Shown piece after piece: positions 31,872 through 41,607 of a DNA stretch of 64,000 nucleotides (the stretch's first letter is position 1; each line of letters opens with the position of its first letter). The DNA lies in the NCBI GenBank assembly GCA_963763475.1, contig CAVXOR010000001.1:62001-126000 (forward strand), written 5' to 3'. This stretch comes from AC-32 sp963763475. GTDB lineage: Bacteria; Actinomycetota; Thermoleophilia; Gaiellales; Gaiellaceae. Under the pieces are notes generated by a model, which did no database searches, had not been told where the DNA came from, and was given only the letters and a program-made list of their open reading frames with translations. A program made the position numbers and the translations under genes.

Positions 31872-33466
31872 GCCGGCACGACCGTCAACACCGGCGAGAG
31901 GCCAACCGCGAAGCCCTTCCCGGCGACCACGCGCGCCCGGTAGGTACCTGGACTGAGGTTGACCGAGGCCTCGAACGCCCCGTCGGAGGTGACGTTCGTC
32001 GTCGCGACAGTCGCCCACGTCCCGCTGTTGCCCTGCCGCTGCACCTGCACACGGGCGCCGGCGAGCACCGGCTTGACGAGCCCGGTCACCGCCGTCCGGT
32101 CGGTCGAAGCGGTCAGCCGCACCGACGGCGCCACCGAGAGGCGCACCACGCCACTGCGCGCGATCCCCGACGAGATCCGGTAGTCGGTCGTCACCTTGGG
32201 CGAGAGCGTCGCCGCGACTTGCCCGCCGCGCGACTTCAGGACAGCCAGCGTCTTCCACTGCCCGCCGTAGGGCCTCGACTCGAGCGTCACGCGTGGGATC
32301 CCGCGGGCGAGGCCGACAAGACGGACCTGCGTGCCGTATTCGACCGAGCGAGGCGGCGGCGTCAGGCTCAGCGTCCCGATCGTGAACCAGGTCGAGCGAA
32401 GCCCGAGGGCCACGCGCACCCTCGAACCGCTGACTGTGCGGTTCCCCTTCGAGCCGATCAGGGTCACCGAGCGCACTCGCCCGTCGGGGCCGGCGGAGGT
32501 GCGCACGTCGAGCAGCGCGCCGTGCGAGTGCAAGCGCTTGCCGAGCTGCTGCCCGCCCATCCTCAGGGGCCCCCAGTCGTGGTAGGGCGAAAGCGTGTCG
32601 TAGGGGTCGGGCACCGAGACCAGGTACGGAGACGGCTTCGAGCCCCAGACGTTCTCGACGTTCGCGGTGCGGCCGCCCGAGCTGGAGAAGAAGAAGGTCT
32701 GGGCGAGCTCGCCCTTGTAGAGCACGACCTGGCCGGCAGTGCCGGTTACGGCCTCACGCGTCGGTGGCGACTCGGCGGCGATCCCGCCGTAGACCTGGCT
32801 GCGCGTGTCCGGGTAGACGTCGAAGTCGCCGCCGCCCTGCAGGTGCGTGAGCGCGTAGGTGCGCGCCACGATCGCCTGCGACGCGAGCGCCTCGGCGGGC
32901 CAGGTGTCCGGCATCTCGCTCGGCACCACGCCCCAGAGGTACTGCTCCAGGCCGACGATGTTGACGACGCGCACGGCCTTGCCGCCGCTCACGCGCAGCG
33001 TGCCGCGGTAGGCGCGCTCGCCGAGGACGAGCGGCGTCGTGCCCGGCGAGAAGGCGAGCGGGCCCGGCAGGGCCTTTGCCGCGGTGGCGAGCTTCAGCTT
33101 CAGGCCCGGCCCGAGCTGCTGCTTGCCGGCCGGGAGCTTGTGCGTCTTGCCCGACGCGTCGCGCACCGTGAACGGCGAGCGCGAGGAGACGACCACGCGC
33201 TTCGAGCCGGGCACGAGCAGCACGCGCACGCGGTTGAGCGGCGCCTGTCCGAGGTCGGTTCCCGGGTAGTAGTGCGCGACGATGTCGTCGGACGTCCAGC
33301 CGTGCAGGGCGTAGCCGTACGCGCCGTACTGCGCCAGCCCAACGCCGTGGCCCCAGCCGTGGCCGGAGATGAAGAACGTCCCGGCAGCCGGAGGCGCCGC
33401 GTGCGTCGCCGACGGTCCCGAGAGGCCGAGGGCGGCGAGGAGGGCTGCTGCGAAAGTGCTGACCAT
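31868..33466 (-). CDS. Secreted SpoIID/LytB-domain protein
   Basis: A 532-residue exported protein. After a signal peptide (MVSTFAAALLAALGLSG) the SpoIID/LytB domain spans about residues 25-350, with GHGWGHGVGLAQYGAYGYAL, LEQYLWGVVPSEMPDTWP and EALASQAIVARTYAL. In SpoIID these regions bind and cleave denuded glycan strands of peptidoglycan. The C-terminal 150 residues are Ig-like beta repeats. ATG 33466, with AAGG seven bases upstream, gives the better signal peptide; a GTG at 33523 just after a TACGCT box is an alternative leaderless start. Coupled to the subtilase downstream. Confidence 0.88.
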   Translation of the reverse strand: MVSTFAAALLAALGLSGPSATHAAPPAAGTFFISGHGWGHGVGLAQYGAYGYALHGWTSDDIVAHYYPGTDLGQAPLNRVRVLLVPGSKRVVVSSRSPFTVRDASGKTHKLPAGKQQLGPGLKLKLATAAKALPGPLAFSPGTTPLVLGERAYRGTLRVSGGKAVRVVNIVGLEQYLWGVVPSEMPDTWPAEALASQAIVARTYALTHLQGGGDFDVYPDTRSQVYGGIAAESPPTREAVTGTAGQVVLYKGELAQTFFFSSSGGRTANVENVWGSKPSPYLVSVPDPYDTLSPYHDWGPLRMGGQQLGKRLHSHGALLDVRTSAGPDGRVRSVTLIGSKGNRTVSGSRVRVALGLRSTWFTIGTLSLTPPPRSVEYGTQVRLVGLARGIPRVTLESRPYGGQWKTLAVLKSRGGQVAATLSPKVTTDYRISSGIARSGVVRLSVAPSVRLTASTDRTAVTGLVKPVLAGARVQVQRQGNSGTWATVATTNVTSDGAFEASVNLSPGTYRARVVAGKGFAVGLSPVLTVVPA

Positions 33467-33614
33467 CGCCTTGTAGGGCCGACCGGCGGCGCGGAGGATC
33501 CGGGCCGGGCCACAGCCGGACACCCTGAGCGTAGCGTACGTTGCGGTGATTTTCGGCTCGAATGGAGCGGATTCGGCCGTTTTCGAGTGCCCCTCCCGGG
33601 GAAACCGGTCGCGG

Positions 33615-34994
33615 ATGGCTGTCGAGACCGAGCTGCTCCCCCCTCGCTACCGCTCGCCCCGCCGGCTCGGGCGCGGCGCGATGGGCGACATCTACCTCGC
33701 AACGGACGAGCTGCTGGGCCGTGAGGTGGCGGTCAAGGTGCTCGCCGACCGCTACGCGGCCGATACGGGGATCCGCGCGCGGTTCAAGCGCGAGGCACTC
33801 GCCGCCGCACGGCTCTCGGGTGAGCCGGGAGCGATCACGATCTTCGACGTCGGCGAGTGGGAGGACCGGCCCTTCATCGTCATGGAGTACCTCGGCGGCG
33901 GCTCGCTGGAAGACCGGCTTCGCCGCGACGGAGCGCAGCCGCCGGCGCGCGCGCTCGGGTGGCTCGAGCAGACGGCCGTCGCGCTGGATGCCGCTCACCG
34001 GCACGGGATCGTCCACCGCGACGTCAAACCGGCGAACCTGCTGCTGAACGAGCGCGGCGAGCTGCGGGTCGCCGACTTCGGAATCGCAAGCGCGGCGGGG
34101 ATGGACTCGATGACCCTGACCGGCACCGTACTGGGCACGGCCGGCTACCTCTCGCCCGAGCAGGCACAGGGTGAGCGCGCGACCCCGGCGAGCGACCTCT
34201 ACGCACTCGCGATCGTCGCCTACGAGCTGCTGAGCGGTGAGCGGCCCTTCGAGAACGAGTCGCCAACCGCGGAAGCGGCGGCGCACGTGAACTCGCCGGT
34301 GCCCTCGATCGCGGAGCGCTGCCGCAACCTGCCGTTCGAGATCGACCGCGTCTTTCAACGCGCGCTCTCGAAGGATCCGCGGCGGCGCTATGGCTCGGCG
34401 GGCGAGTTCGTCGGTGAGCTGCGCGACGCGCTCTCCCGCTCGGCGGGCACGACACAGGAGTTCGTCACGACCCCGCAGCGCCGCCGCCCGGCCCGAGTGC
34501 TGCTGCCGATCGCGCTGTTGCTGCTCGCCGGCGGGATCGGAGCGGCCGTCGCGGCGATCGTCAGCACCGGGGGCAGCTCGACGCCGCAGGTCGTGACGCA
34601 CACGGTCACCGGCCCGGGCGGGACGACCACGGTCCGCCAGACGGTCACACACCAGACGACCGCCGCCGCGAAGCCCCCGCCGCCGCCGCCACCACCCCCG
34701 CCGCCGCCTGCAGCCCTGGCGGGCAGCGGCCACTCTCTGAACGACCAGGGCTACTCGCGGATCCAGGCCGGGGACTACGCCGGCGCAGTGCCGCTCCTCC
34801 AGGGGGCCGTCCAGAAACTCCGCGGCGTGGGCCCCGCCGACCCGTATGAGGGATACGCCAACTACAACCTCGGCTACGCACTCTACCGGCTCGGCCGCTG
34901 CAGCGAGGCGGTCCCGTACCTGCAGCGCGCCGACCAACTCGAGCCGCAGCGGCACGAGCCGCGTCAGATCCTCCAGCGCGCAGAGCACTGCTGA
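33615..34994 (+). CDS. Receptor-type Ser/Thr protein kinase with external TPR domain
   Basis: A 459-residue PknB-type kinase. The cytoplasmic kinase domain (about 10-270) has GRGAMG, Lys41 in EVAVKVL, catalytic Asp136 in HRDVKPANLLL and DFGIAS. A juxtamembrane basic stretch leads to one membrane helix (VLLPIALLLLAGGIGAAVAAI, about 300-320). Outside lie a Thr/Val-rich stretch, a run of prolines and a C-terminal TPR region (about 380-459: NDQGYSRIQAGDYAGAVPL and YNLGYALYRLGRCSEAVPYL). The TPR domain replaces the usual PASTA sensor. It sits between wall-acting secreted proteins and rhamnose genes. Confidence 0.92.
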   Translation: MAVETELLPPRYRSPRRLGRGAMGDIYLATDELLGREVAVKVLADRYAADTGIRARFKREALAAARLSGEPGAITIFDVGEWEDRPFIVMEYLGGGSLEDRLRRDGAQPPARALGWLEQTAVALDAAHRHGIVHRDVKPANLLLNERGELRVADFGIASAAGMDSMTLTGTVLGTAGYLSPEQAQGERATPASDLYALAIVAYELLSGERPFENESPTAEAAAHVNSPVPSIAERCRNLPFEIDRVFQRALSKDPRRRYGSAGEFVGELRDALSRSAGTTQEFVTTPQRRRPARVLLPIALLLLAGGIGAAVAAIVSTGGSSTPQVVTHTVTGPGGTTTVRQTVTHQTTAAAKPPPPPPPPPPPPAALAGSGHSLNDQGYSRIQAGDYAGAVPLLQGAVQKLRGVGPADPYEGYANYNLGYALYRLGRCSEAVPYLQRADQLEPQRHEPRQILQRAEHC

Positions 34995-35010
34995 CTAGAC
35001 TCAGCGCGCG

Positions 35011-36000
35011 ATGAGGATCCTCGTCACCGGCGCGGCCGGGTTCATCGGCTCGAACTTCGTTCGCTACTGGCTCGAGCGCCACCCGGACGACCACGTCGTC
35101 GCCTACGACCTGCTCACCTACGCCGGCAACCGCGAGAGCCTCCCGGAGGAGGTGCCGTTCGTTCAGGGCGACATCGCCGACGAGGAGCTCGCCGAGCAGA
35201 CGCTGCGCGAGGAGGAGATCAACGTGGTGGTCAACTTCGCCGCCGAGTCGCACAACTCGCTCGCGGTCGTCGATCCTGGCCGCTTCTTCCGCACGAACGT
35301 GCTCGGCACCCAGACGATGCTCGAGGCCGCCCGGCGCACCGGGGTCGGCCGCTTCCACCACGTCTCGACCTGCGAGGTCTACGGCGACCTGCCGCTCGAC
35401 TCCGACGAGCTCTTCACCGAGAAGACGCCGTACCGTCCGCGCACGCCATACAACGCCTCGAAGGCCGGGGCCGACCACGCCGTGCGCGCCTACTTCGAGA
35501 CCTATGAGCTGCCGGTCACGATCACCAACTGCTCGAACAACTACGGGCCGTACCAGTTCCCCGAGAAGGTGATCCCGCTCTTCGCCACCAACGCGCTCGA
35601 CGACAAGCCGCTGCCGCTCTACGCCTCGACCGCGAACAAGCGAGAGTGGCTGCACGTGCTCGACCACTGCCGCGCTATCGAGCTGGTGCTCGAGCGCGGG
35701 AGGCCCGGCGAGACCTACAACGTCGGCTCAGGGGTCGAGAAGTCGATCGAGGAGATTGCGGACGCCGTGCTCGAGCACACCGGCAAGCCGGGATCGCTGA
35801 AGACGATCGTCCCCGACCGGCCGGGGCACGACCGGCGCTACCTGCTCGACTCGACCAAGCTCCGCGAGGAGCTCGGCTGGCGCGACGAGATCGCCTGGGA
35901 GGACGGCATCGCCCAGACGATCGCCTGGTACGCGGACAACCGCGAGTGGTGGGAGCCGCTCCGCGACCGCGCACCGGTTGACGAAGCCGCCTGGCGCTAG
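35011..36000 (+). CDS. rmlB: dTDP-glucose 4,6-dehydratase
   Basis: A 329-residue extended SDR catalysing the second step of dTDP-L-rhamnose synthesis. The NAD motif is MRILVTGAAGFIGSNFVRYW. The substrate region has NFAAESHNSLAVVDPGRF, where an Asn replaces the usual Asp-Arg of AAESHVDRS. The catalytic residues lie in TPYNASKAGADH (Tyr-x-x-x-Lys) and in HVSTCEVYGDL, where Cys-Glu replaces the more common Asp-Glu pair. NNYGPYQFPEKVIPL is diagnostic. These substitutions suggest a divergent RmlB or a related NDP-sugar dehydratase. It faces rmlACD across a 99-base convergent gap. Confidence 0.88.
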   Translation: MRILVTGAAGFIGSNFVRYWLERHPDDHVVAYDLLTYAGNRESLPEEVPFVQGDIADEELAEQTLREEEINVVVNFAAESHNSLAVVDPGRFFRTNVLGTQTMLEAARRTGVGRFHHVSTCEVYGDLPLDSDELFTEKTPYRPRTPYNASKAGADHAVRAYFETYELPVTITNCSNNYGPYQFPEKVIPLFATNALDDKPLPLYASTANKREWLHVLDHCRAIELVLERGRPGETYNVGSGVEKSIEEIADAVLEHTGKPGSLKTIVPDRPGHDRRYLLDSTKLREELGWRDEIAWEDGIAQTIAWYADNREWWEPLRDRAPVDEAAWR

Positions 36001-36003
36001 TAG

Positions 36004-36031
36004 CACGGGGGGAACCCCTGGTACCCCCGTG
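36004..36031 (+). terminator. Stem-loop in the rmlB/rmlD convergent gap
   Basis: CACGGGGG at 36004-36011 pairs with CCCCCGTG at 36024-36031, an 8-bp stem with a 12-base loop, starting three bases after the rmlB stop. No T run follows. It could serve transcripts from either side. Confidence 0.45.
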
Positions 36032-36099
36032 AGCCCCCTCCTTTCGCAACGCGTGAGAAGTTCACGCGCGGCCGCCGTCATCAACTCCAAGTACGACCT

Positions 36100-36864
36100 C
36101 TAGGCGAGGCGATCGAGGCAGGCCCTCAGGCCCTCCCGCCAGTGCGGTAGGTGCGGTGCGTCCTCGCGTTCGCTGCGCATCACCGAGTATGCGGGGCGCG
36201 GGGCGGGACGGCCGAGCTCCTCGGTCGTGATCTCGCGCACGCGGCAGTCGATGCCCGCCTCCTCGAAGATCGCGCGGGCGAAGTCGGCCCACGTGCACTC
36301 GCCGTCGGCCGCGACGTGCCAGATGCCGCCCGGCAGCTTGAGCAATTTCTGAGTGGCCTCGGCGAGGTGTCCGACGTACGTGGGGCAACCGACCTGGTCA
36401 GCGACCACCGCGACCTCATCCTGGCGCCTTCCGAGCTCCATCATCGTTCTCACGAAGTTGTTGCCGCTCCAGCCAAACAACCAGGAGCTCCGGACGATCC
36501 AACCTTCGCGCACCATCTTTTCCCCAGCCAGCTTCGTGCGTCCATAAATCGACATGGGGTTCGGTACATCCGACTCGACGTACGGGTCGCGCTTCGAGCC
36601 GTCGAACACGTAGTCGCTCGAGTAGTAGACGACCGGCACGCCGAGCGCGGCCACGTTGCGCGTGCCGGCGACGTTGACGAGCTCCGCCCCGGCCGGATCG
36701 GCCTCGGCGCCGTCGACGTCAGTCCAGGCAGCGGCGTGCAAGACGAGCGAAGCGTCGGCCAAGACCGGATGCGTCACGTCGAGCTCCGCGCGCGTACGCG
36801 CGTCTGCCTCCGGAAAGGCCTCGCGCAGCGCGGCGCCCAGCTGGCCGCCGGCGCCCGTGATCAG
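36100..36864 (-). CDS. rmlD: dTDP-4-dehydrorhamnose reductase, probable CTG start
   Basis: The last enzyme of dTDP-L-rhamnose synthesis (254 residues). The first standard start codon is GTG 36777, but that would remove the NAD(P)-binding motif LITGAGGQLGAAL, which is encoded upstream in the same open frame. No ATG, GTG or TTG occurs between the upstream stop and that motif. A CTG at 36864 lies in the rmlC stop (CTGA), exactly like the ATGA/GTGA overlaps elsewhere, so CTG is the likely start. Other family parts: AAWTDVDGAEADP, SSDYVFDG, YGRTKLAGE and VADQVGCPTYVGHLA. Confidence 0.88.
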   Translation of the reverse strand: MITGAGGQLGAALREAFPEADARTRAELDVTHPVLADASLVLHAAAWTDVDGAEADPAGAELVNVAGTRNVAALGVPVVYYSSDYVFDGSKRDPYVESDVPNPMSIYGRTKLAGEKMVREGWIVRSSWLFGWSGNNFVRTMMELGRRQDEVAVVADQVGCPTYVGHLAEATQKLLKLPGGIWHVAADGECTWADFARAIFEEAGIDCRVREITTEELGRPAPRPAYSVMRSEREDAPHLPHWREGLRACLDRLA

Positions 36865-37322
36865 GTAACCGCGTCCCGCTCCGACAGGATCGGCGATGTG
36901 GTGCTCCAGAGATCGACGACGCGCGGGTCGTTCCAGGGCACGCCGTGCTCATCGGGGTCGGCCGCGTCGTACTCCTCGGTGACGTGGTAGAGGAAGAGGC
37001 AGTCGGTCAGCGCCTCGTAGCCATGCGCGTGGCGGCCCGGGATGAAGACCGCGGCCAGGTTCTCGTCGCCGATGTCGGCCGTGAAGGTCTCGCCGCTCTC
37101 CCGGTCGAGCACCACGACGCGCGCCATGCCGGAGAGGCAGGCGAACAGGTCGCTCTGCCCGCGCTCGTGGTAATGGAGGCCGCGGATCACGCCCTGCCGC
37201 GAGAAGGAGAGGTTCGATTGGCGCACCGGCCGGGGCAGCTTCGAGGCGCGCATCAGCTCCACGAACCAGCCGCGCTCGTCCTCGAAGCGTTCGAGCGGGA
37301 AGACCTGAACGCCCTCGATCAC
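36861..37322 (-). CDS. rmlC: dTDP-4-dehydrorhamnose 3,5-epimerase family protein
   Basis: A 153-residue cupin-fold epimerase. It begins VIEGVQVFPLERFEDERGWF and includes SFSRQGVIRGLHYHERG (the RGLHY box with the catalytic His), VVVLDRESGETF and FIPGRHAHGYEALTDCLFLY, with VTEEYDAADPDEHG, the RmlC order. GTG start shared with the stop of rmlA (GTGA). It is shorter than the usual 180-200 residues because the C-terminal end is brief, so activity on another NDP-keto sugar remains possible. Confidence 0.88.
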   Translation of the reverse strand: MIEGVQVFPLERFEDERGWFVELMRASKLPRPVRQSNLSFSRQGVIRGLHYHERGQSDLFACLSGMARVVVLDRESGETFTADIGDENLAAVFIPGRHAHGYEALTDCLFLYHVTEEYDAADPDEHGVPWNDPRVVDLWSTTSPILSERDAVT

Positions 37323-38086
37323 TTGTTCACCCCGGTCTGCTCGATCAGGCGGCCGACCTCGGCGAGGTCCTGCCAGTGCTTGCCGCCGTCGTGCCACCAG
37401 CCCTCGACGCGGCGGACCTGCAGCTCGCCGCGCCTGGCGAACTCGCGGTTGACGTCCGTGATCTCGAGCTCGCCGCGGCTCGAGGGCTGGAGCGTCTCGA
37501 CGATCTCGAACACCTCGGGCGGGTAGCAGTAGAGGCCGACCACGGCATCGCTGGAGGGCGGGCTCTCGTAGCGGGTGTCCACCACGCCGGCCTTCTCGAC
37601 GATGTCGGTGACCGAGCCGTCGCCGTCGTATGCGACCACGCCGAAGTTCTCTGGGTCGGGCACGTCCTTGACGAACACGACCGCGCCGCCGTCCCAGCCC
37701 TCGACCGCCTCGCGCTGGGCGTGCTCGAAGATGTTGTCGCCGAGGCAGACCACCAGCCGGTCGCCCGCTGCGAACTCCCGTGCCATGCCGACCACCTGCG
37801 CGATCCCGCCGGGCTCGGTCTGCACCTTGTAGGTCAGGTCGACGTCGAACAGCAGCTCGCCGCCGCCGCGCTCCTCGACCTTGCCGTCGCCGAGCAGATC
37901 GATGAACTGGCCCGCATGGTGCTGGCCCGTGACGAGCAGCACCTCGCGCACCCCGAGCCGCTGCAGCAGCTGGAGCGGGTAGTAGACCATCGGCCAGCTG
38001 CCGACCGGCAGCAGGTGCTTGTTGGTCACCCGCGTGAGCTCGGCCAGGCGTGTCGCCGAGCCACCTGCGCAGATCAGTCCCTTCAC
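37319..38086 (-). CDS. rmlA: Glucose-1-phosphate thymidylyltransferase family protein
   Basis: A 255-residue sugar nucleotidyltransferase, first enzyme of the rhamnose pathway. The start GLICAGGSATRLAELTRVTN resembles the GGxGTRL signature with Ser-Ala in place of Gly-Thr. KHLLPVGSWPMVYYPLQLL, VCLGDNIFEH and FGVVAYDGDGSVTDIVEKAG follow. EGWWHDGGKHWQDL near the end corresponds to the WxDxGT region. GTG 38086 is chosen; an ATG at 38125 would add 13 residues. It leads rmlA-rmlC-rmlD, all joined by overlaps. Confidence 0.88.
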   Translation of the reverse strand: MKGLICAGGSATRLAELTRVTNKHLLPVGSWPMVYYPLQLLQRLGVREVLLVTGQHHAGQFIDLLGDGKVEERGGGELLFDVDLTYKVQTEPGGIAQVVGMAREFAAGDRLVVCLGDNIFEHAQREAVEGWDGGAVVFVKDVPDPENFGVVAYDGDGSVTDIVEKAGVVDTRYESPPSSDAVVGLYCYPPEVFEIVETLQPSSRGELEITDVNREFARRGELQVRRVEGWWHDGGKHWQDLAEVGRLIEQTGVNK

Positions 38087-38179
38087 GCGGAGGATCGTAG
38101 TAAGCGGCGAGGGCGGCACGCGCATGGCTGCGGCTCGTCTGCGACCCCGACTGCTCTCGCTAAGCTAGTGCCGGCTAAC

Positions 38180-38210
38180 TTGACCAGATCCACGGAGACC
38201 CGATTACCGT
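38180..38210 (+). promoter_or_regulatory. Possible promoter of hsp20-lon
   Basis: TTGACC at 38180-38185 and TTACCG/TACCGT at 38204-38210 give an 18-19 base spacer. They lie 17 bases before ATG 38227, with GAGG at 38217-38220 as ribosome binding site. No CIRCE element or complete HAIR motif is visible, so heat-shock control is not shown. Confidence 0.4.
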
Positions 38211-38226
38211 TTACTTGAGGACGACG

Positions 38227-38660
38227 ATGAGAAAGCGCACCGACACCGACCGGCTGCACGACGAGATCCAGGAGCTCGTTGACGAGCTCTGGCACCTCCC
38301 GCGCTTTGCCGGCGGGCGCCGCGGCTTCCGGCCGCAGGCCGACTGCATCCGCGCCGTGGAGCCGCCGGAGCTGCGCGTGATCGTCGAGCTGCCGGGCGTC
38401 GATCCGTCCACGATCAAGGTGGTACTGGCCGACCGCGTACTCGTCGTCGCCGGCGAGCGCCGACGCCCGCAGGTGAGCGGCCGCTACCGCCAGCTGGAGA
38501 TCGAGTACGGCCCCTTCCAGCGCCGCATCCCGCTCGACGAACCGGTCGACCCCGAGTCGGCGAGCGCACGCTACGAGCTGGGCATGCTGACCGTCACCCT
38601 CCCGATCGCGGCCAAGGCTCCCAAGAACGAGCGCGTCGCGATCGTGATTCGAGGCCGCGC

Positions 38661-38664
<4 letters not shown>
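38227..38664 (+). CDS. Small heat-shock protein (Hsp20/alpha-crystallin)
   Basis: A 145-residue ATP-independent chaperone. The alpha-crystallin domain runs from about residue 42 to 135: LRVIVELPGVDPSTIKVVLA, VLVVAGERR, RYRQLEIEYGPFQRRIPLDE and the A-x-x-x-x-G-x-L motif as YELGMLTVTLPI. It starts with GAGG seven bases upstream. Its stop overlaps the GTG start of lon (GTGA), putting a holdase and the main quality-control protease under one message. Confidence 0.93.
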
Positions 38665-41072
<2,408 letters not shown>

Positions 41073-41116
41073 CGCCAAGCGCGCGCAGGGTAGAGAATCC
41101 CCGCTAGTAGGAGCGC

Positions 41117-41165
41117 CCGCGCGGAGAGCCGCGCGGCCTCCAAAGCGGCATCGACAAGCGATGCC
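41117..41165 (+). terminator. Two hairpins after lon
   Basis: CCGCGCGG-AGAG-CCGCGCGG at 41117-41136 gives an 8-bp stem. GGCATCG-ACAAG-CGATGCC at 41147-41165 gives a 7-bp stem. Both sit in the 124-base gap before the next gene, and neither has a T run. They are probable T-poor terminators or mRNA-stabilising structures. Confidence 0.5.
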
Positions 41166-41196
41166 TTGCGAAACACGAGCGAAAGGACGGCCGCTG

Positions 41197-41607
41197 ATGG
41201 CCAAGGCGAAAGACCGGATCGAGGATGCGAAGCCGTACGTGAAACGGGCGATTCAGGACGAGGAGCTGCGGGACAACCTGCGCAGCGCCTTCGCCACCGC
41301 GCGTGACGTCTACGACGAGCTGATCGGCAACCGTGGGATGACTGCAGTGGCGACGAAGGTCGCGAGCGACAAGGACATCCAGGACCAGCTCCGCTCGGCA
41401 ATCACCGACCTGCGCGACGCGGCCGACCGGATCCAGGGCCGCGAGGCCCACAAGGGACGGAACAGCAGTCTGCTACTCGCCGGGATCGTGCTGGGCCTCC
41501 TCTTCAACCCGATGACCGGGCCGGAGACGCGCCGCTGGCTGAAGGACAAGATCTTCGGCGAGGATGAGGAGTTCGGCTACGGCAGCTCGTCCGGCAACGG
41601 CAGCTAG
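41197..41607 (+). CDS. Small membrane-associated protein, YtxH-like
   Basis: A 136-residue protein of unknown function. Residues 1-85 are charged amphipathic helix (KDRIEDAKPYVKRAIQDEEL). A hydrophobic segment (SSLLLAGIVLGLLFNP, about 88-104) is followed by GPETRRWLKDKIFG, similar in layout to YtxH-type stress proteins, and a Gly/Ser tail. AAAGGACGG upstream of ATG 41197 provides a ribosome binding site. The end overlaps the convergent M23 gene by four bases. Confidence 0.75.
   Translation: MAKAKDRIEDAKPYVKRAIQDEELRDNLRSAFATARDVYDELIGNRGMTAVATKVASDKDIQDQLRSAITDLRDAADRIQGREAHKGRNSSLLLAGIVLGLLFNPMTGPETRRWLKDKIFGEDEEFGYGSSSGNGS

Noticed and set aside
34670..34715. Repeat of CCG/CCC codons as a possible microsatellite or CRISPR-like repeat
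   Set aside because: It encodes the polyproline linker of the kinase; there are no spacers and no direct repeats elsewhere.
32754..34988. Long minus-strand frame spanning the kinase gene and part of the SpoIID-like gene
   Set aside because: It covers two well-supported genes in wrong frames and shows no recognisable domain.
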